64,000 nt of DNA from Flavobacteriales bacterium. GTDB taxonomy: Bacteria; Bacteroidota; Bacteroidia; Flavobacteriales; Flavobacteriaceae. Shown piece by piece: positions 21,237-30,789 of the stretch (its first letter is position 1; every line of letters begins with the position of its first letter). The stretch spans positions 1 to 64,000 of the forward strand of contig JADHRQ010000002.1 of the NCBI GenBank assembly GCA_016777325.1. The letters run 5' to 3'. A model generated the notes under the pieces. The model searched no databases and was not told the DNA's origin. It saw nothing but the letters and a program-made list of their open reading frames with translations. A program made the position numbers and the translations under genes.

Positions 21237-22090
21237 TATACTATATTTAAAATATTTTCTTTAATCTTTTCAAGTTCCTCTTTCATATTAACTACAAGAC
21301 TTTGAATCTCAAAATTATTAGCTTTTGAACCAATAGTATTAATCTCCCTTCCAATTTCTTGACAAATAAATGAAAGTTTTTTCCCTTTAATTTCTTTATT
21401 TTTCATTTCTGAAGAAAAAAACTTCAAATGGTGTTTTAATCTTATAATTTCTTCGTTTATATCTAACTTTTCTATATAGTATATCATTTCTTGCTCTAAC
21501 CTAGATTTATCAAACTTATTATTAAGTTCATTAAAATATGACTTGAATTTCTTTTTCTTATCCTCAACTCTATTTGATTCAATAGAAGCTATTTTGTTTT
21601 TATAGCTATTTAATTTGGAGACACTTTTTTTTAGATCAATACCAATAGATTTTCCTTCAGTCCTTCTGTATTTTAATTGGTTTAGAATAACCTTATCTAT
21701 AAGTATTTTGATTTTTTTTTCTTCACTTTTATTAAAAGTAATATTTGAGTTTACATAGATATTTCCTGCTAGTAAATTAGAAATAATTTGAGACTCATCA
21801 ATTTTAAAATCTTTTCTAAGTTCTTTTAGATAAGCCTTTATTTTTGATTTATTAAAAGGGACTTGAAGATATTCACTAGTATCGTCTATATCAAGAATTA
21901 TATCAACCTTACCTTTTATTATTTTTTCTTTTACAGACTTTCTTAAATATTCTAAAATAAAAGAGAATGAGTCATGAACTTTGAGATTTATATCAAGCCC
22001 CTTTGAATTAACTGTCCGGATTTCAATGACTATTTTTTTATTATTTATAAGCTTCTCTTCACGTCCGAAGCCAGTCATTGAATGTATCAT
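21236..22090 (-). CDS. YicC family protein (endoribonuclease-like)
   Basis: MIHSMTGFGREE N-terminus and KGKKLSFICQEIGREINTIGSKAN. Confidence 0.94.
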   Translation of the reverse strand: MIHSMTGFGREEKLINNKKIVIEIRTVNSKGLDINLKVHDSFSFILEYLRKSVKEKIIKGKVDIILDIDDTSEYLQVPFNKSKIKAYLKELRKDFKIDESQIISNLLAGNIYVNSNITFNKSEEKKIKILIDKVILNQLKYRRTEGKSIGIDLKKSVSKLNSYKNKIASIESNRVEDKKKKFKSYFNELNNKFDKSRLEQEMIYYIEKLDINEEIIRLKHHLKFFSSEMKNKEIKGKKLSFICQEIGREINTIGSKANNFEIQSLVVNMKEELEKIKENILNIV

Positions 22091-22099
22091 ATTAAATTT

Positions 22100-22840
22100 T
22101 TAAAATTCCCTGATTTTTATATTTCTAAATTTAACATTATTTCCATGATCTTGAAGAGAAATTTTACCAGTTTTAAATGTACCAAATTTTGGTGCATATG
22201 TAGCATCTGGTCTTTTAGTTTCAGGGTTAAATTTAGAATTAGATACTAATTCATCCCACTCATTACCAGACAAAGGATATGAATAGGCCAGCTCACCATT
22301 CATTGTTACAGAACCAAGATTATTTGAATGATCAATTTTTATTAAAACATGATTCCAATTTCCGTGAGTTTTTACTTCTATGTTTTTGTTATCTGAACTA
22401 ACTAGATCAAAAAGTGAAGGAGCTTTATGAAGTTCTGTAGAGGTGTAATAGTTTTCATTATCTAAAACTTGAATTTCAGGTCCAGTTTTAAATGGTGCAT
22501 CAAATTCATCAAGCTCTTTAACACCATATAATATTCCGCTATTTCCATTTTCTGAAATATTCCATTCAATAGAAAGTTCAAAATTAGTATACTCTTTATC
22601 TGTTACTAGATCTTGTCCATATTCTTCGTTGTTTGTAAATATCAACTCACCATTATTTATTGACCATTCATTTCCAATTGATTCAGTATTATAAACATGC
22701 CATCCATTAAAAGTTTCACCATCAAATATATATTCCCATTTTGGCGACGTTTCAGTTGAACAACCATTTAATTGAGTACATAGAAATAGAATAGAGACTA
22801 CACTGGCTGTTTTTAGGTAAAGTATGTTTTTTTCTTTCAT
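22100..22840 (-). CDS. DUF1080 (3-keto-disaccharide/3-keto-glycoside hydrolase family), lipoprotein
   Basis: IFDGETFNGWHVY, GNSGILYGVKE, GPEIQVLDN, KTGKISLQDHGNNVKFRNIKIREF; LNGC lipobox. Confidence 0.9.
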   Translation of the reverse strand: MKEKNILYLKTASVVSILFLCTQLNGCSTETSPKWEYIFDGETFNGWHVYNTESIGNEWSINNGELIFTNNEEYGQDLVTDKEYTNFELSIEWNISENGNSGILYGVKELDEFDAPFKTGPEIQVLDNENYYTSTELHKAPSLFDLVSSDNKNIEVKTHGNWNHVLIKIDHSNNLGSVTMNGELAYSYPLSGNEWDELVSNSKFNPETKRPDATYAPKFGTFKTGKISLQDHGNNVKFRNIKIREF

Positions 22841-22921
22841 AACATTTTGTGTTTAATGTTAAGTTATTAATTTAAACACCTGGTTAGAAAAATTATTTTA
22901 CTGCATTATTACGGCTTATTA

Positions 22922-23647
22922 CTATAATTCTTTGATTTTTATATTTCTATACCTCACTGTATGACCATGATCCTGCAAACCAATACTTCCTGTTTTAAAT
23001 TTACCGAAAAATGGGGCATATGTAAAAAATGAATGTTCAGGCCTTAAATTTTCATAGTAATTATCATCACTAAATTTTGATCTTGAAACCATTTTATCCC
23101 ACTCCTCACCATATAATGGAAAAGAGTATACTTTTTCACCGTTAAATGTAATTGAGCCAATATTTTTCTCATGATCAACTTCTAAAAGAAGGTGATTCCA
23201 TTCACCATATTTATTGTATTTAATCTTACCAATTGGTTTAAGATCATAAAGAGCTGGAGCCTTATGATATCTGTTAGCTGAAAAGTTATCATTATCAAGC
23301 ACCTGAATCTCTGGTCCAGTTTTCCATGGTTGATTAACTTCAGGAATCTCAACAACTTTGAAAAATACTCCACTATTACCACCCTTTACTATATTCCATT
23401 CAAGTGATAGTTCAAAATTTGTAAATTTTTTATCTGTTATTATATCATTACCTCTACTTAAATTATCATTTTTAGAAGATAAAATTAACTCACCATTTTT
23501 TACTGACCATGAATCTCCAACTTCTCCACCATTATATTCATGCCAACCATTTAATGTCTCTCCATCAAAAAGATAAGTCCATTCTGAATCCTGGGAAAAT
23601 CCAATGCTTGTTGTTAAAATTAAAAATGTTATTAATATTTTTTTCAT
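22922..23647 (-). CDS. DUF1080 (3-keto-disaccharide/3-keto-glycoside hydrolase family), secreted
   Basis: LFDGETLNGWHEY, GNSGVFFKV, GPEIQVLDN, GSIGLQDHGHTVRYRNIKIKEL; Sec signal peptide. Confidence 0.9.
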   Translation of the reverse strand: MKKILITFLILTTSIGFSQDSEWTYLFDGETLNGWHEYNGGEVGDSWSVKNGELILSSKNDNLSRGNDIITDKKFTNFELSLEWNIVKGGNSGVFFKVVEIPEVNQPWKTGPEIQVLDNDNFSANRYHKAPALYDLKPIGKIKYNKYGEWNHLLLEVDHEKNIGSITFNGEKVYSFPLYGEEWDKMVSRSKFSDDNYYENLRPEHSFFTYAPFFGKFKTGSIGLQDHGHTVRYRNIKIKEL

Positions 23648-23649
23648 AT

Positions 23650-24702
23650 TTAAATATTTAAAATGTTCCTTAAATCTTCATTATTTGTCTTTCCTCCTGC
23701 AAAGTCATCAAATTTTTTATCGGTACAATTAATAATTAAATCCTGAATTATTTTTGCACCTTCAGTTGCTCCTTGTTCAGGACTTTTAATACAACATTCC
23801 CATTCTAAAACTGCCCAAACATCACAACCGTATTGAGTTAGTTTAGAAAAAATAGTTTTAAAGTCAATCTGACCATCCCCAAGCGATCTATATCTTCCAG
23901 CTCTATCAGCCCAATCTAGATATCCTCCAAAAGCCCCCTTTTTACCAGTAGGATTAAATTCAGCATCTTTTACATGAAAAGACTTTATAAACTCGTGATA
24001 ATGATCAATATATGCTATATAGTCTAGCTGTTGCAGAATAAAGTGACTAGGATCATAAAGTATTTTTACTCTTTTATGATTATTTGTAGATTTTAGGAAT
24101 CGCTCAAAGGTAATACCATCATGTAAATCTTCACCAGGATGAATTTCATAACATACATCAACTCCATTTTCATCAAATACATTTAATATTGGAAGCCATC
24201 TTTTAGCTAATTCTTTAAAACCCATTTCAACAAGACCTTTAGGGGCTTGAGGCCATGGATGCCATGTATGCCATAAAAGTGCTCCTGAAAAAGTTGCATG
24301 AGTTTTTAGCCCTAGTCTTCTACTAGCAATTGCTGCTTTTTTAACTGTTTCAATTGCCCATTTTGTTCTCTCTTTGGGATTTTTTTTTAGGTTATCAGGT
24401 GCAAAATTATCAAACATCAAGTCATAAGCTGGAGAAACTGCAACCAGTTGTCCTTGAAGATGAGTTGATAATTCTGTTATTTCTAGTCCATAAGATTTTA
24501 CTTTTCCTAAAAGTTCATCACAGTAATCTTGACTATCAGATGCCTTATCTAAATCAATAAGTGAGGTTTCCCAAGTTGGAATTTGAATACCTTTATATCC
24601 TAGTCCTGAAGCCCATTTACATATTCCATCTAAAGAATTAAATGGAGCAGCTTTATCTACAAATTGAGCTAGAAAAACCGCAGGTCCTTTAATTGTTTTC
24701 AT
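23650..24702 (-). CDS. Sugar phosphate isomerase/epimerase (AP endonuclease 2-like TIM barrel)
   Basis: GYKGIQIPTW, VCYEIHPGEDLHDG, ILYDPSHFILQ, LEWECCIKSPEQGA. Confidence 0.9.
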   Translation of the reverse strand: MKTIKGPAVFLAQFVDKAAPFNSLDGICKWASGLGYKGIQIPTWETSLIDLDKASDSQDYCDELLGKVKSYGLEITELSTHLQGQLVAVSPAYDLMFDNFAPDNLKKNPKERTKWAIETVKKAAIASRRLGLKTHATFSGALLWHTWHPWPQAPKGLVEMGFKELAKRWLPILNVFDENGVDVCYEIHPGEDLHDGITFERFLKSTNNHKRVKILYDPSHFILQQLDYIAYIDHYHEFIKSFHVKDAEFNPTGKKGAFGGYLDWADRAGRYRSLGDGQIDFKTIFSKLTQYGCDVWAVLEWECCIKSPEQGATEGAKIIQDLIINCTDKKFDDFAGGKTNNEDLRNILNI

Positions 24703-24703
24703 T

Positions 24704-25846
24704 TTAGTCTCTGTTTAGTTTGACCCAGGTATTGCCATTATTATGAGATTCAACAGCTTTTTCAATAAAAAGCATTCCTCTTAAACCATCATTTAAAGTA
24801 GGATATTCTCCAGTAAATTTTTTTTCACCCCTTATATCTCTTGCGACACCATTATATATATTTGCCATTGAATCAAACATTCCTTCGGGATGACCTGGAG
24901 GAAGTTTAGTAGAGATTTTGGAAAAATCAGAGTTATAATCATGACCAGGTTTTAAAATCTTAAGAGGCTCCCCTTCACTTAAATGATTAAGATAATTAGG
25001 GTTTTCTTGTTCCCACTTTAGACCTCCTTTACGCCCATATATTGCAACTGTAAAACAGTTCTCTTCTCCAGTTGCAATTTGACTTGCTCGAATGACCCCT
25101 TTTATTTTATCTGAAAACCTAATCAATATAGTACCATCAACATCCATCGGATTATCATCATAAACATAATTTAAATCAGATAAAAGTTCTTTTACTTCCA
25201 GACCTGTAACATATTCTAGCATATCAAAAGCGTGAGTGCCAATGTCTCCTATACAACAACTTATCCCAGATTTATTTGGCTGAAGTCTCCAAGTTTCAGA
25301 CCTTTTTGATTTATCATGAATTATTGGATTAATCCAACCTTGATAATATTGAAGATCAACTCTTTGAACTTCTCCTATTATGCCTTCATTAATCATTTCT
25401 TTCATCTGTCTTATCATTGGATATCCAGTGTAAGTGTAGGTTACAGCAAAGGTTAAATTTTTCGACTTATATATTTGTTCTAAGTCTTGAGCCTCTTCAA
25501 AAGTTGTAGTCATAGGTTTTTCACAAATGACACTAAAGTTATTTTCTAAAAGCTTTTTAGCCATAGGATAATGAAGAAAATTAGGAGTCAGTATAGATAC
25601 AACCTCAATCCTCTGGCTTTCATCCCGCTTTAACTCTTCTTCAATCATCTTTTCATAGTCTTCGTAAATTCTATTTTCACTAAGACCTATTTCTTTTGCA
25701 AACTTTACATTTTCTGAAAAATTTGGATTAAATACACCTCCAATAATTTCATAGCTATTATGCATTGAAGAGGCTATTCTGTGAACAATTCCAATTAATG
25801 AGTCTCCTCCTCCACCTAAAATACCTAACCTAATTTTATTTTTCAA
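24704..25846 (-). CDS. Gfo/Idh/MocA family oxidoreductase
   Basis: RLGILGGGGDSLIGIVHRIA, NFSVICEKPMTTTFEEAQDL, CCIGDIGTHAFDMLEYVTG. Confidence 0.92.
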   Translation of the reverse strand: MKNKIRLGILGGGGDSLIGIVHRIASSMHNSYEIIGGVFNPNFSENVKFAKEIGLSENRIYEDYEKMIEEELKRDESQRIEVVSILTPNFLHYPMAKKLLENNFSVICEKPMTTTFEEAQDLEQIYKSKNLTFAVTYTYTGYPMIRQMKEMINEGIIGEVQRVDLQYYQGWINPIIHDKSKRSETWRLQPNKSGISCCIGDIGTHAFDMLEYVTGLEVKELLSDLNYVYDDNPMDVDGTILIRFSDKIKGVIRASQIATGEENCFTVAIYGRKGGLKWEQENPNYLNHLSEGEPLKILKPGHDYNSDFSKISTKLPPGHPEGMFDSMANIYNGVARDIRGEKKFTGEYPTLNDGLRGMLFIEKAVESHNNGNTWVKLNRD

Positions 25847-27044
25847 TTTCTATTTTTTCATTTTTAAAAGTTAGAATAAAAAGAACTAAAACAACTGCCG
25901 CAAATATTGCTGGGTAAGTCCAGATTTGTGACCAGTCATGCCCTCCATCAATTACAAATTTATCAGTAATTCTTCCAGCCAATCTAAAACCAATTAACAT
26001 TCCTACTCCATATGTTGCAAGTGCAATTAGTCCTTGAGCAGCACTTTTATATTTCTCTCCTGCTTTGTAATCAGTATAAATTTGACCAGAAACAAAGAAA
26101 AAGTCGTAGCATATTCCATGAAGAACAATTCCAAAAATTAACATCCACATATTTGATCCAGTATCTCCAAATGCAAATAGAACATACCTTAAACTCCAAG
26201 CTAACATTCCCACAATTAAAGTTTTCTTAATTCCATACTTATTAAGAAATAGAGGGAGAAGCAGAATAAATAATGCCTCGGAAATTTGACCTAATGTCAT
26301 AACTCCTGCAGCATTTTCAACTCCAAGTTCATTTAAAAAAAGATTTGCATCTTGGTAGTAAAATGCAAGGGGAATACATATTAGAATTGATGAAATAAAG
26401 AATACAAGATATCTTGTGTCCTTAAGAAGTTTTAATGCATCAAGACCCAAAATTTCTCTTAGACTTGGACTTTCATTAGTTGCCTTAGGAGGAGTTTTAG
26501 GTAAAGAAAAACTAAATAAACCAAGAGCAACAGAAACAATAGCTGCTAGATAAAATGTGTATTCTAGTGTTTGACTTGATTCCCATCCAACACCATAACT
26601 TATAACAAGGCCTGCCACAATCCAACCTATAGTTCCCCAAACTCTAATTTTAGGAAACTCTTTAGACGGATCTTTCATTTGTCTAAATGCAATAGAGTTA
26701 ACCAATGCTAAAGTTGGCATATAAAGTATCATATAAATTAATATATATGGATAGAACTTGTCAAATCCAAGAGCCACAGAACACATAAATAAAAGCCCAC
26801 CACCTAAAACATGAATTATTGCTAGAATTTTTTCTGCATCAAAATACCTATCTGCAATAAGTCCAATTATAAACGGTGCAATTATTGCACCCCATGATTG
26901 TGTTTCGTATGCCAATGCAATTTCTCCACCTGAAGCACTGAATGCTTGAGATAAGAATGTACCCATTGTAACAAACCAACACCCCCAGATAAAAAATTCT
27001 AGGAACATCATTACACTTAATTTAATGTTTACCGCCTTATTCAT
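25836..27044 (-). CDS. MFS transporter, nucleoside:H+ symporter (NupG)-like
   Basis: 12-TM-like MFS; IWGCWFVTMGTFL, FPKIRVWGTIGWIVAG, HGICYDFFFVSGQIYTD. Confidence 0.85.
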   Translation of the reverse strand: MNKAVNIKLSVMMFLEFFIWGCWFVTMGTFLSQAFSASGGEIALAYETQSWGAIIAPFIIGLIADRYFDAEKILAIIHVLGGGLLFMCSVALGFDKFYPYILIYMILYMPTLALVNSIAFRQMKDPSKEFPKIRVWGTIGWIVAGLVISYGVGWESSQTLEYTFYLAAIVSVALGLFSFSLPKTPPKATNESPSLREILGLDALKLLKDTRYLVFFISSILICIPLAFYYQDANLFLNELGVENAAGVMTLGQISEALFILLLPLFLNKYGIKKTLIVGMLAWSLRYVLFAFGDTGSNMWMLIFGIVLHGICYDFFFVSGQIYTDYKAGEKYKSAAQGLIALATYGVGMLIGFRLAGRITDKFVIDGGHDWSQIWTYPAIFAAVVLVLFILTFKNEKIEIEK

Positions 27045-27050
27045 AATTTA

Positions 27051-28001
27051 TTAAATTGATTGACCAACTTTAATTAATAAATCTCTCGTTGCTTTAATTC
27101 CTTCAATTTCAGATAATCTTTCACCCTCATATTCAACCCCAACATAACCAGTATATCCGAAACTTTTTACAATTTTCATCATTCTCATGTAATCAATAGT
27201 TTTTTCATCTCCATTAGCATCAAAGTCATTTGACTTAGCACTAACTGCAAATGCCTTTGGCATCATTTCTTCTACACCTTGATAAAAATCATACATTTTT
27301 TCACATGAACCATCGAATACAGAACCGTATCCCTCGTCAGCCATACAGAAATTACCAAAATCAGGTAAAGTACCAACATTGTCCATGTTTGTTCCATAAA
27401 TAACATTCATAAGCTCTGGAATATTGGAAGTAATTCTACCGTGATTTTCAACAATTACACTTAATCCAGTTCCTTTTGCATATTCTCCTAGCTTTGATAA
27501 ACTATCAATTGATAAGTTTTTCCATGTTTCAACATCTTTAGAACCATAAAGATTTAATCTTATTGATGAGCAATTCATTGCAGCAGCAGTATCAATCCAT
27601 AACTTATGATTATCTATTGCGATTAGTCTCATATCCTCATTCTCATCTGCTAAATCACCTTCATCATCTATCATAATAAGTACGTTTTCAACTCCGTTAT
27701 CATCTGCCAGTTGATTATTCTTTAAAATAAATTCTTGAATCGCCGAAGATTTATCTTCACTTTTCATAACATCATCGTATAATTGATTTACATATTCTAG
27801 TCCTGTAAAACCTAACTCACTAGATTTCTCAGCAAATAAATATGGATCCATTTCTCCACCTCTAATAGCCTTGTTTAAGGACCACTGTGCAAGAGATAGC
27901 TTAAAAAATAATTCTTTTTGAGTTTCACATGATAAATACCCTAAAGATGATACACCTAGTGCACCTGTTGAGGCTAATTTGATGAATTCTTTTCTTTTCA
28001 T
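27051..28001 (-). CDS. Sugar phosphate isomerase/epimerase-like TIM barrel with export/lipoprotein signal
   Basis: MKRKEFIKLASTGALGVSSLGYLSCETQ N-terminus; ELGFTGLEYVN, IVENHG, GYTGYVGVEYEGERLSEIEGI. Confidence 0.85.
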   Translation of the reverse strand: MKRKEFIKLASTGALGVSSLGYLSCETQKELFFKLSLAQWSLNKAIRGGEMDPYLFAEKSSELGFTGLEYVNQLYDDVMKSEDKSSAIQEFILKNNQLADDNGVENVLIMIDDEGDLADENEDMRLIAIDNHKLWIDTAAAMNCSSIRLNLYGSKDVETWKNLSIDSLSKLGEYAKGTGLSVIVENHGRITSNIPELMNVIYGTNMDNVGTLPDFGNFCMADEGYGSVFDGSCEKMYDFYQGVEEMMPKAFAVSAKSNDFDANGDEKTIDYMRMMKIVKSFGYTGYVGVEYEGERLSEIEGIKATRDLLIKVGQSI

Positions 28002-28096
28002 TATATGTTGGTTTTTTATATTAGTATAAATATAAATTTAAATAATTATTTACGATTTCAAGTATTTATTCTTTAAATTGAAAAAAACTAAAAAAA

Positions 28097-29803
28097 ATGC
28101 AAAACAAATTTGATGCTATAGTTGTAGGAACGGGAATAAGTGGTGGATGGGCAGCAAAAGAATTGACCGAAAAAGGTCTTAAAACTCTTGTACTTGAAAG
28201 AGGGAGAATGATAAACCATATTGATGACTATCATACCGCTAATATGGATCCATGGGATTTTGAAGGAGGGGATACTATTACTCAAGAAGCATACAAAAGA
28301 CAACCAAAACAAAGTAGAACAGGATATGTTAATAAAAAGTCATCTAGACATTTTTTTGTTGATGATTTAGAACACCCATATAATGATGATGAAAATAAAT
28401 TTAACTGGATTAGAGGATATCATGTAGGTGGTAGATCGCTTACATGGGGTAGACATACATATAGATTAAGTGAATTTGACTTTGAAGCAAATTTGAAAGA
28501 TGGAATAGCAGTTGATTGGCCTATAAGATATAAAGACATTGCACCTTGGTATGATTATGTTGAACAATATATTGGAGTTCAAGGAAGACTAGAGGGACTT
28601 CCTCAATTTCCAGATGGAAAATTCTTAAAACCATTTGAATTAAATGTTTTAGAAAACCATATGAGACAAAGTATTTCAAAGAACTTTAATGATGGCAGAA
28701 TACTTTCAAATGCAAGAACAGCACATATTACAGAAGGTACTAAACCTGGTCTTGGAAGAGTCACTTGTCAATACAGAAATAGATGTATGAGAGGTTGTCC
28801 ATATGGAGCTTACTTTAGTAGCAACTCATCTACATTACCTGCTGCTGAAGCTACAGGAAATATGACACTAATGCCTAATTCAATTGTGCATGAAATTATT
28901 TATGATGAAGACAAAAAAATTGCCAAAGGTGTTAGAGTGATAGATTCAGAAAATAATGAGTCTTATGAGTATTTTGCTAAGGTTATATTTTTATGTTCAT
29001 CTGCAGTTGCATCAACATCAATTTTAATGCAATCAAAATCAAATAGATTTCCTAATGGTATGGGAAATGATTCTGGAGAGTTAGGGCATAACTTAATGGA
29101 TCATCATTTTCAAGTAGGAGCATCTGGAACTTTTGAAGGTTTTAAAAATAAAACTACTTACGGAAGAAAACCTGCTGGTTTTTTTATTCCAAGATTTAGA
29201 AACTTAGGTGGAAAAACTGATAGAAAAGACTTCATTAGAGGTTATGGTTATCAAGGCGGAGCAAATAGAGGTTTTATGAGTATAGCAGACAGCAAAGAAG
29301 AGCTAGTATCATATGGTACAAGACTAAAAGAAAATATTGTTAAACCAGATGAATGGACAGCTAGTATGACTGCATTCGGTGAAATTCTTCCTTATCATGA
29401 AAATAAAATGACATTAGATTATAATAAAAAAGATAAGTGGGGTCTCCCAACAGTTACTTTTGATGCAAAGATTAAAGAAAATGAATTTGCAATGAGAAAA
29501 GACATGAAACAACAAGCTGAAGAAATGCTTGAAAGATCTGGATTCAAGGATATATATGGATGGGAGAGTAAATATGTTTTTGGTAATGGAATTCATGAGA
29601 TGGGTACAGCAAGGATGGGGCATGACCCAAAGACATCAATACTAAATGGAAATAATCAAATTCATGATGTTAAAAATGTTTATGTAACTGATGGTGCATG
29701 TATGACATCTGCTGGAAATCAAAACCCATCAATCACTTATATGGCTCTAACCGCAAGAGCTGCAAAGCATGCAGTTGATGAGCTCAATAAACAAAATATA
29801 TAG
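28097..29803 (+). CDS. GMC family FAD-dependent oxidoreductase (glucoside/sugar dehydrogenase large-subunit type)
   Basis: AIVVGTGISGGWAAKELTEKGLKTLVLERG; C-terminal HEMGTARMGHDPKTSI...VTDGACMTSAGNQNPSITYMALTARAA; internal C-x5-C-x3-C. Confidence 0.92.
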   Translation: MQNKFDAIVVGTGISGGWAAKELTEKGLKTLVLERGRMINHIDDYHTANMDPWDFEGGDTITQEAYKRQPKQSRTGYVNKKSSRHFFVDDLEHPYNDDENKFNWIRGYHVGGRSLTWGRHTYRLSEFDFEANLKDGIAVDWPIRYKDIAPWYDYVEQYIGVQGRLEGLPQFPDGKFLKPFELNVLENHMRQSISKNFNDGRILSNARTAHITEGTKPGLGRVTCQYRNRCMRGCPYGAYFSSNSSTLPAAEATGNMTLMPNSIVHEIIYDEDKKIAKGVRVIDSENNESYEYFAKVIFLCSSAVASTSILMQSKSNRFPNGMGNDSGELGHNLMDHHFQVGASGTFEGFKNKTTYGRKPAGFFIPRFRNLGGKTDRKDFIRGYGYQGGANRGFMSIADSKEELVSYGTRLKENIVKPDEWTASMTAFGEILPYHENKMTLDYNKKDKWGLPTVTFDAKIKENEFAMRKDMKQQAEEMLERSGFKDIYGWESKYVFGNGIHEMGTARMGHDPKTSILNGNNQIHDVKNVYVTDGACMTSAGNQNPSITYMALTARAAKHAVDELNKQNI

Positions 29804-29807
29804 AAAA

Positions 29808-30347
29808 ATGAATAGAAGAATAGCAATTAAAAGAATTGGATTATCATTTGGATCTATTTCACTCTCAACAGGAGTAATCTCTATGATTAAATCATGTCAA
29901 TCGCCAAACGCAGATCTAAAATTCTTCAGCTCTAACCAAATCTCTTTTCTAGATAGAGTTCTTGAAATTATTTTACCTGAAACTGAAACACCTGGAGCAT
30001 TATCGTTAAATCTTTCAAAATTTGTTGATTCATACGTTTCAGAAAACATAAGGAGTGAAGATCAAAAATATTTAATTGCAATGATCGATGAATTCACTCA
30101 TATGATTTTAAAATCAGAAAACCTAAAATCAATTGATCAAGCTGAAAACAATGTAATTGAAAAATATATTTCTGATCATATCGATAATGGAAGTATGATT
30201 GCAAATGATGGTAAAAATTATTCTCAAATTTGCGGTTTATTTCGAGAGATGGCAGTTAATTCTTATAAGGCTTCAGAGTATGTTATGACCAATAAACTTG
30301 GTTATGTTCCAATACCAGGATATTATGATGGTAACGTAGATGTTTAA
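29808..30347 (+). CDS. Gluconate 2-dehydrogenase subunit 3-family small subunit, Tat-like signal
   Basis: MNRRIAIKRIGLSFGSISLSTGVISMIKSC; LDRVLEIILPETETPGA; immediately 3' of GMC gene (ORF track start 29769 is an over-extension). Confidence 0.85.
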   Translation: MNRRIAIKRIGLSFGSISLSTGVISMIKSCQSPNADLKFFSSNQISFLDRVLEIILPETETPGALSLNLSKFVDSYVSENIRSEDQKYLIAMIDEFTHMILKSENLKSIDQAENNVIEKYISDHIDNGSMIANDGKNYSQICGLFREMAVNSYKASEYVMTNKLGYVPIPGYYDGNVDV

Positions 30348-30760
30348 TCTAGTGTTCTAAAATATTCAATAATCTCTCTTGCTTCATCTTCAATTAAATT
30401 TTGATTATACATATACTCATTATTATATTCTATCAATAATTTTTTAGCTATTGGATCTTTCTCAAGCATCTCGGTTGGATTTAGTATCATATTCATTATC
30501 CATTCAGGTGATCTCCTATCAAATATTCCTTCAATTGCTGGTCCTATAGATTCTTCATTAATCATATGACAAGATGTACAAAGCTGATTAAATAATTTCT
30601 TTCCAGACTTAGCCAGGGTATGATTTATTTCAGTATCTAAGACTATTTCACTTATAGGCCCAATTCCTTTATTGTTTTTTAGTGATGAAAAAGAAGACTC
30701 TTTTGATTGAGAGTCACATCCTAAAGCAATAATTAAAAGTAAAAAAATAAACTTATACAT
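30344..30760 (-). CDS. Monoheme cytochrome c, lipoprotein
   Basis: LCTSCHM heme motif, LGCDSQ lipobox, distal Met region (MILNPTEMLEKD); likely start MYKFIFLLL at 30760. Confidence 0.85.
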   Translation of the reverse strand: MYKFIFLLLIIALGCDSQSKESSFSSLKNNKGIGPISEIVLDTEINHTLAKSGKKLFNQLCTSCHMINEESIGPAIEGIFDRRSPEWIMNMILNPTEMLEKDPIAKKLLIEYNNEYMYNQNLIEDEAREIIEYFRTLD

Positions 30761-30789
30761 TTTAACAAGGTAAGAAATCAAATTGAAAT

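Noticed and set aside
22841-22861. AACATT...AATGTT short inverted repeat upstream of the first DUF1080 gene
   Set aside because: Arms of 6-7 bp in AT-rich DNA; too weak to claim as a regulatory site.
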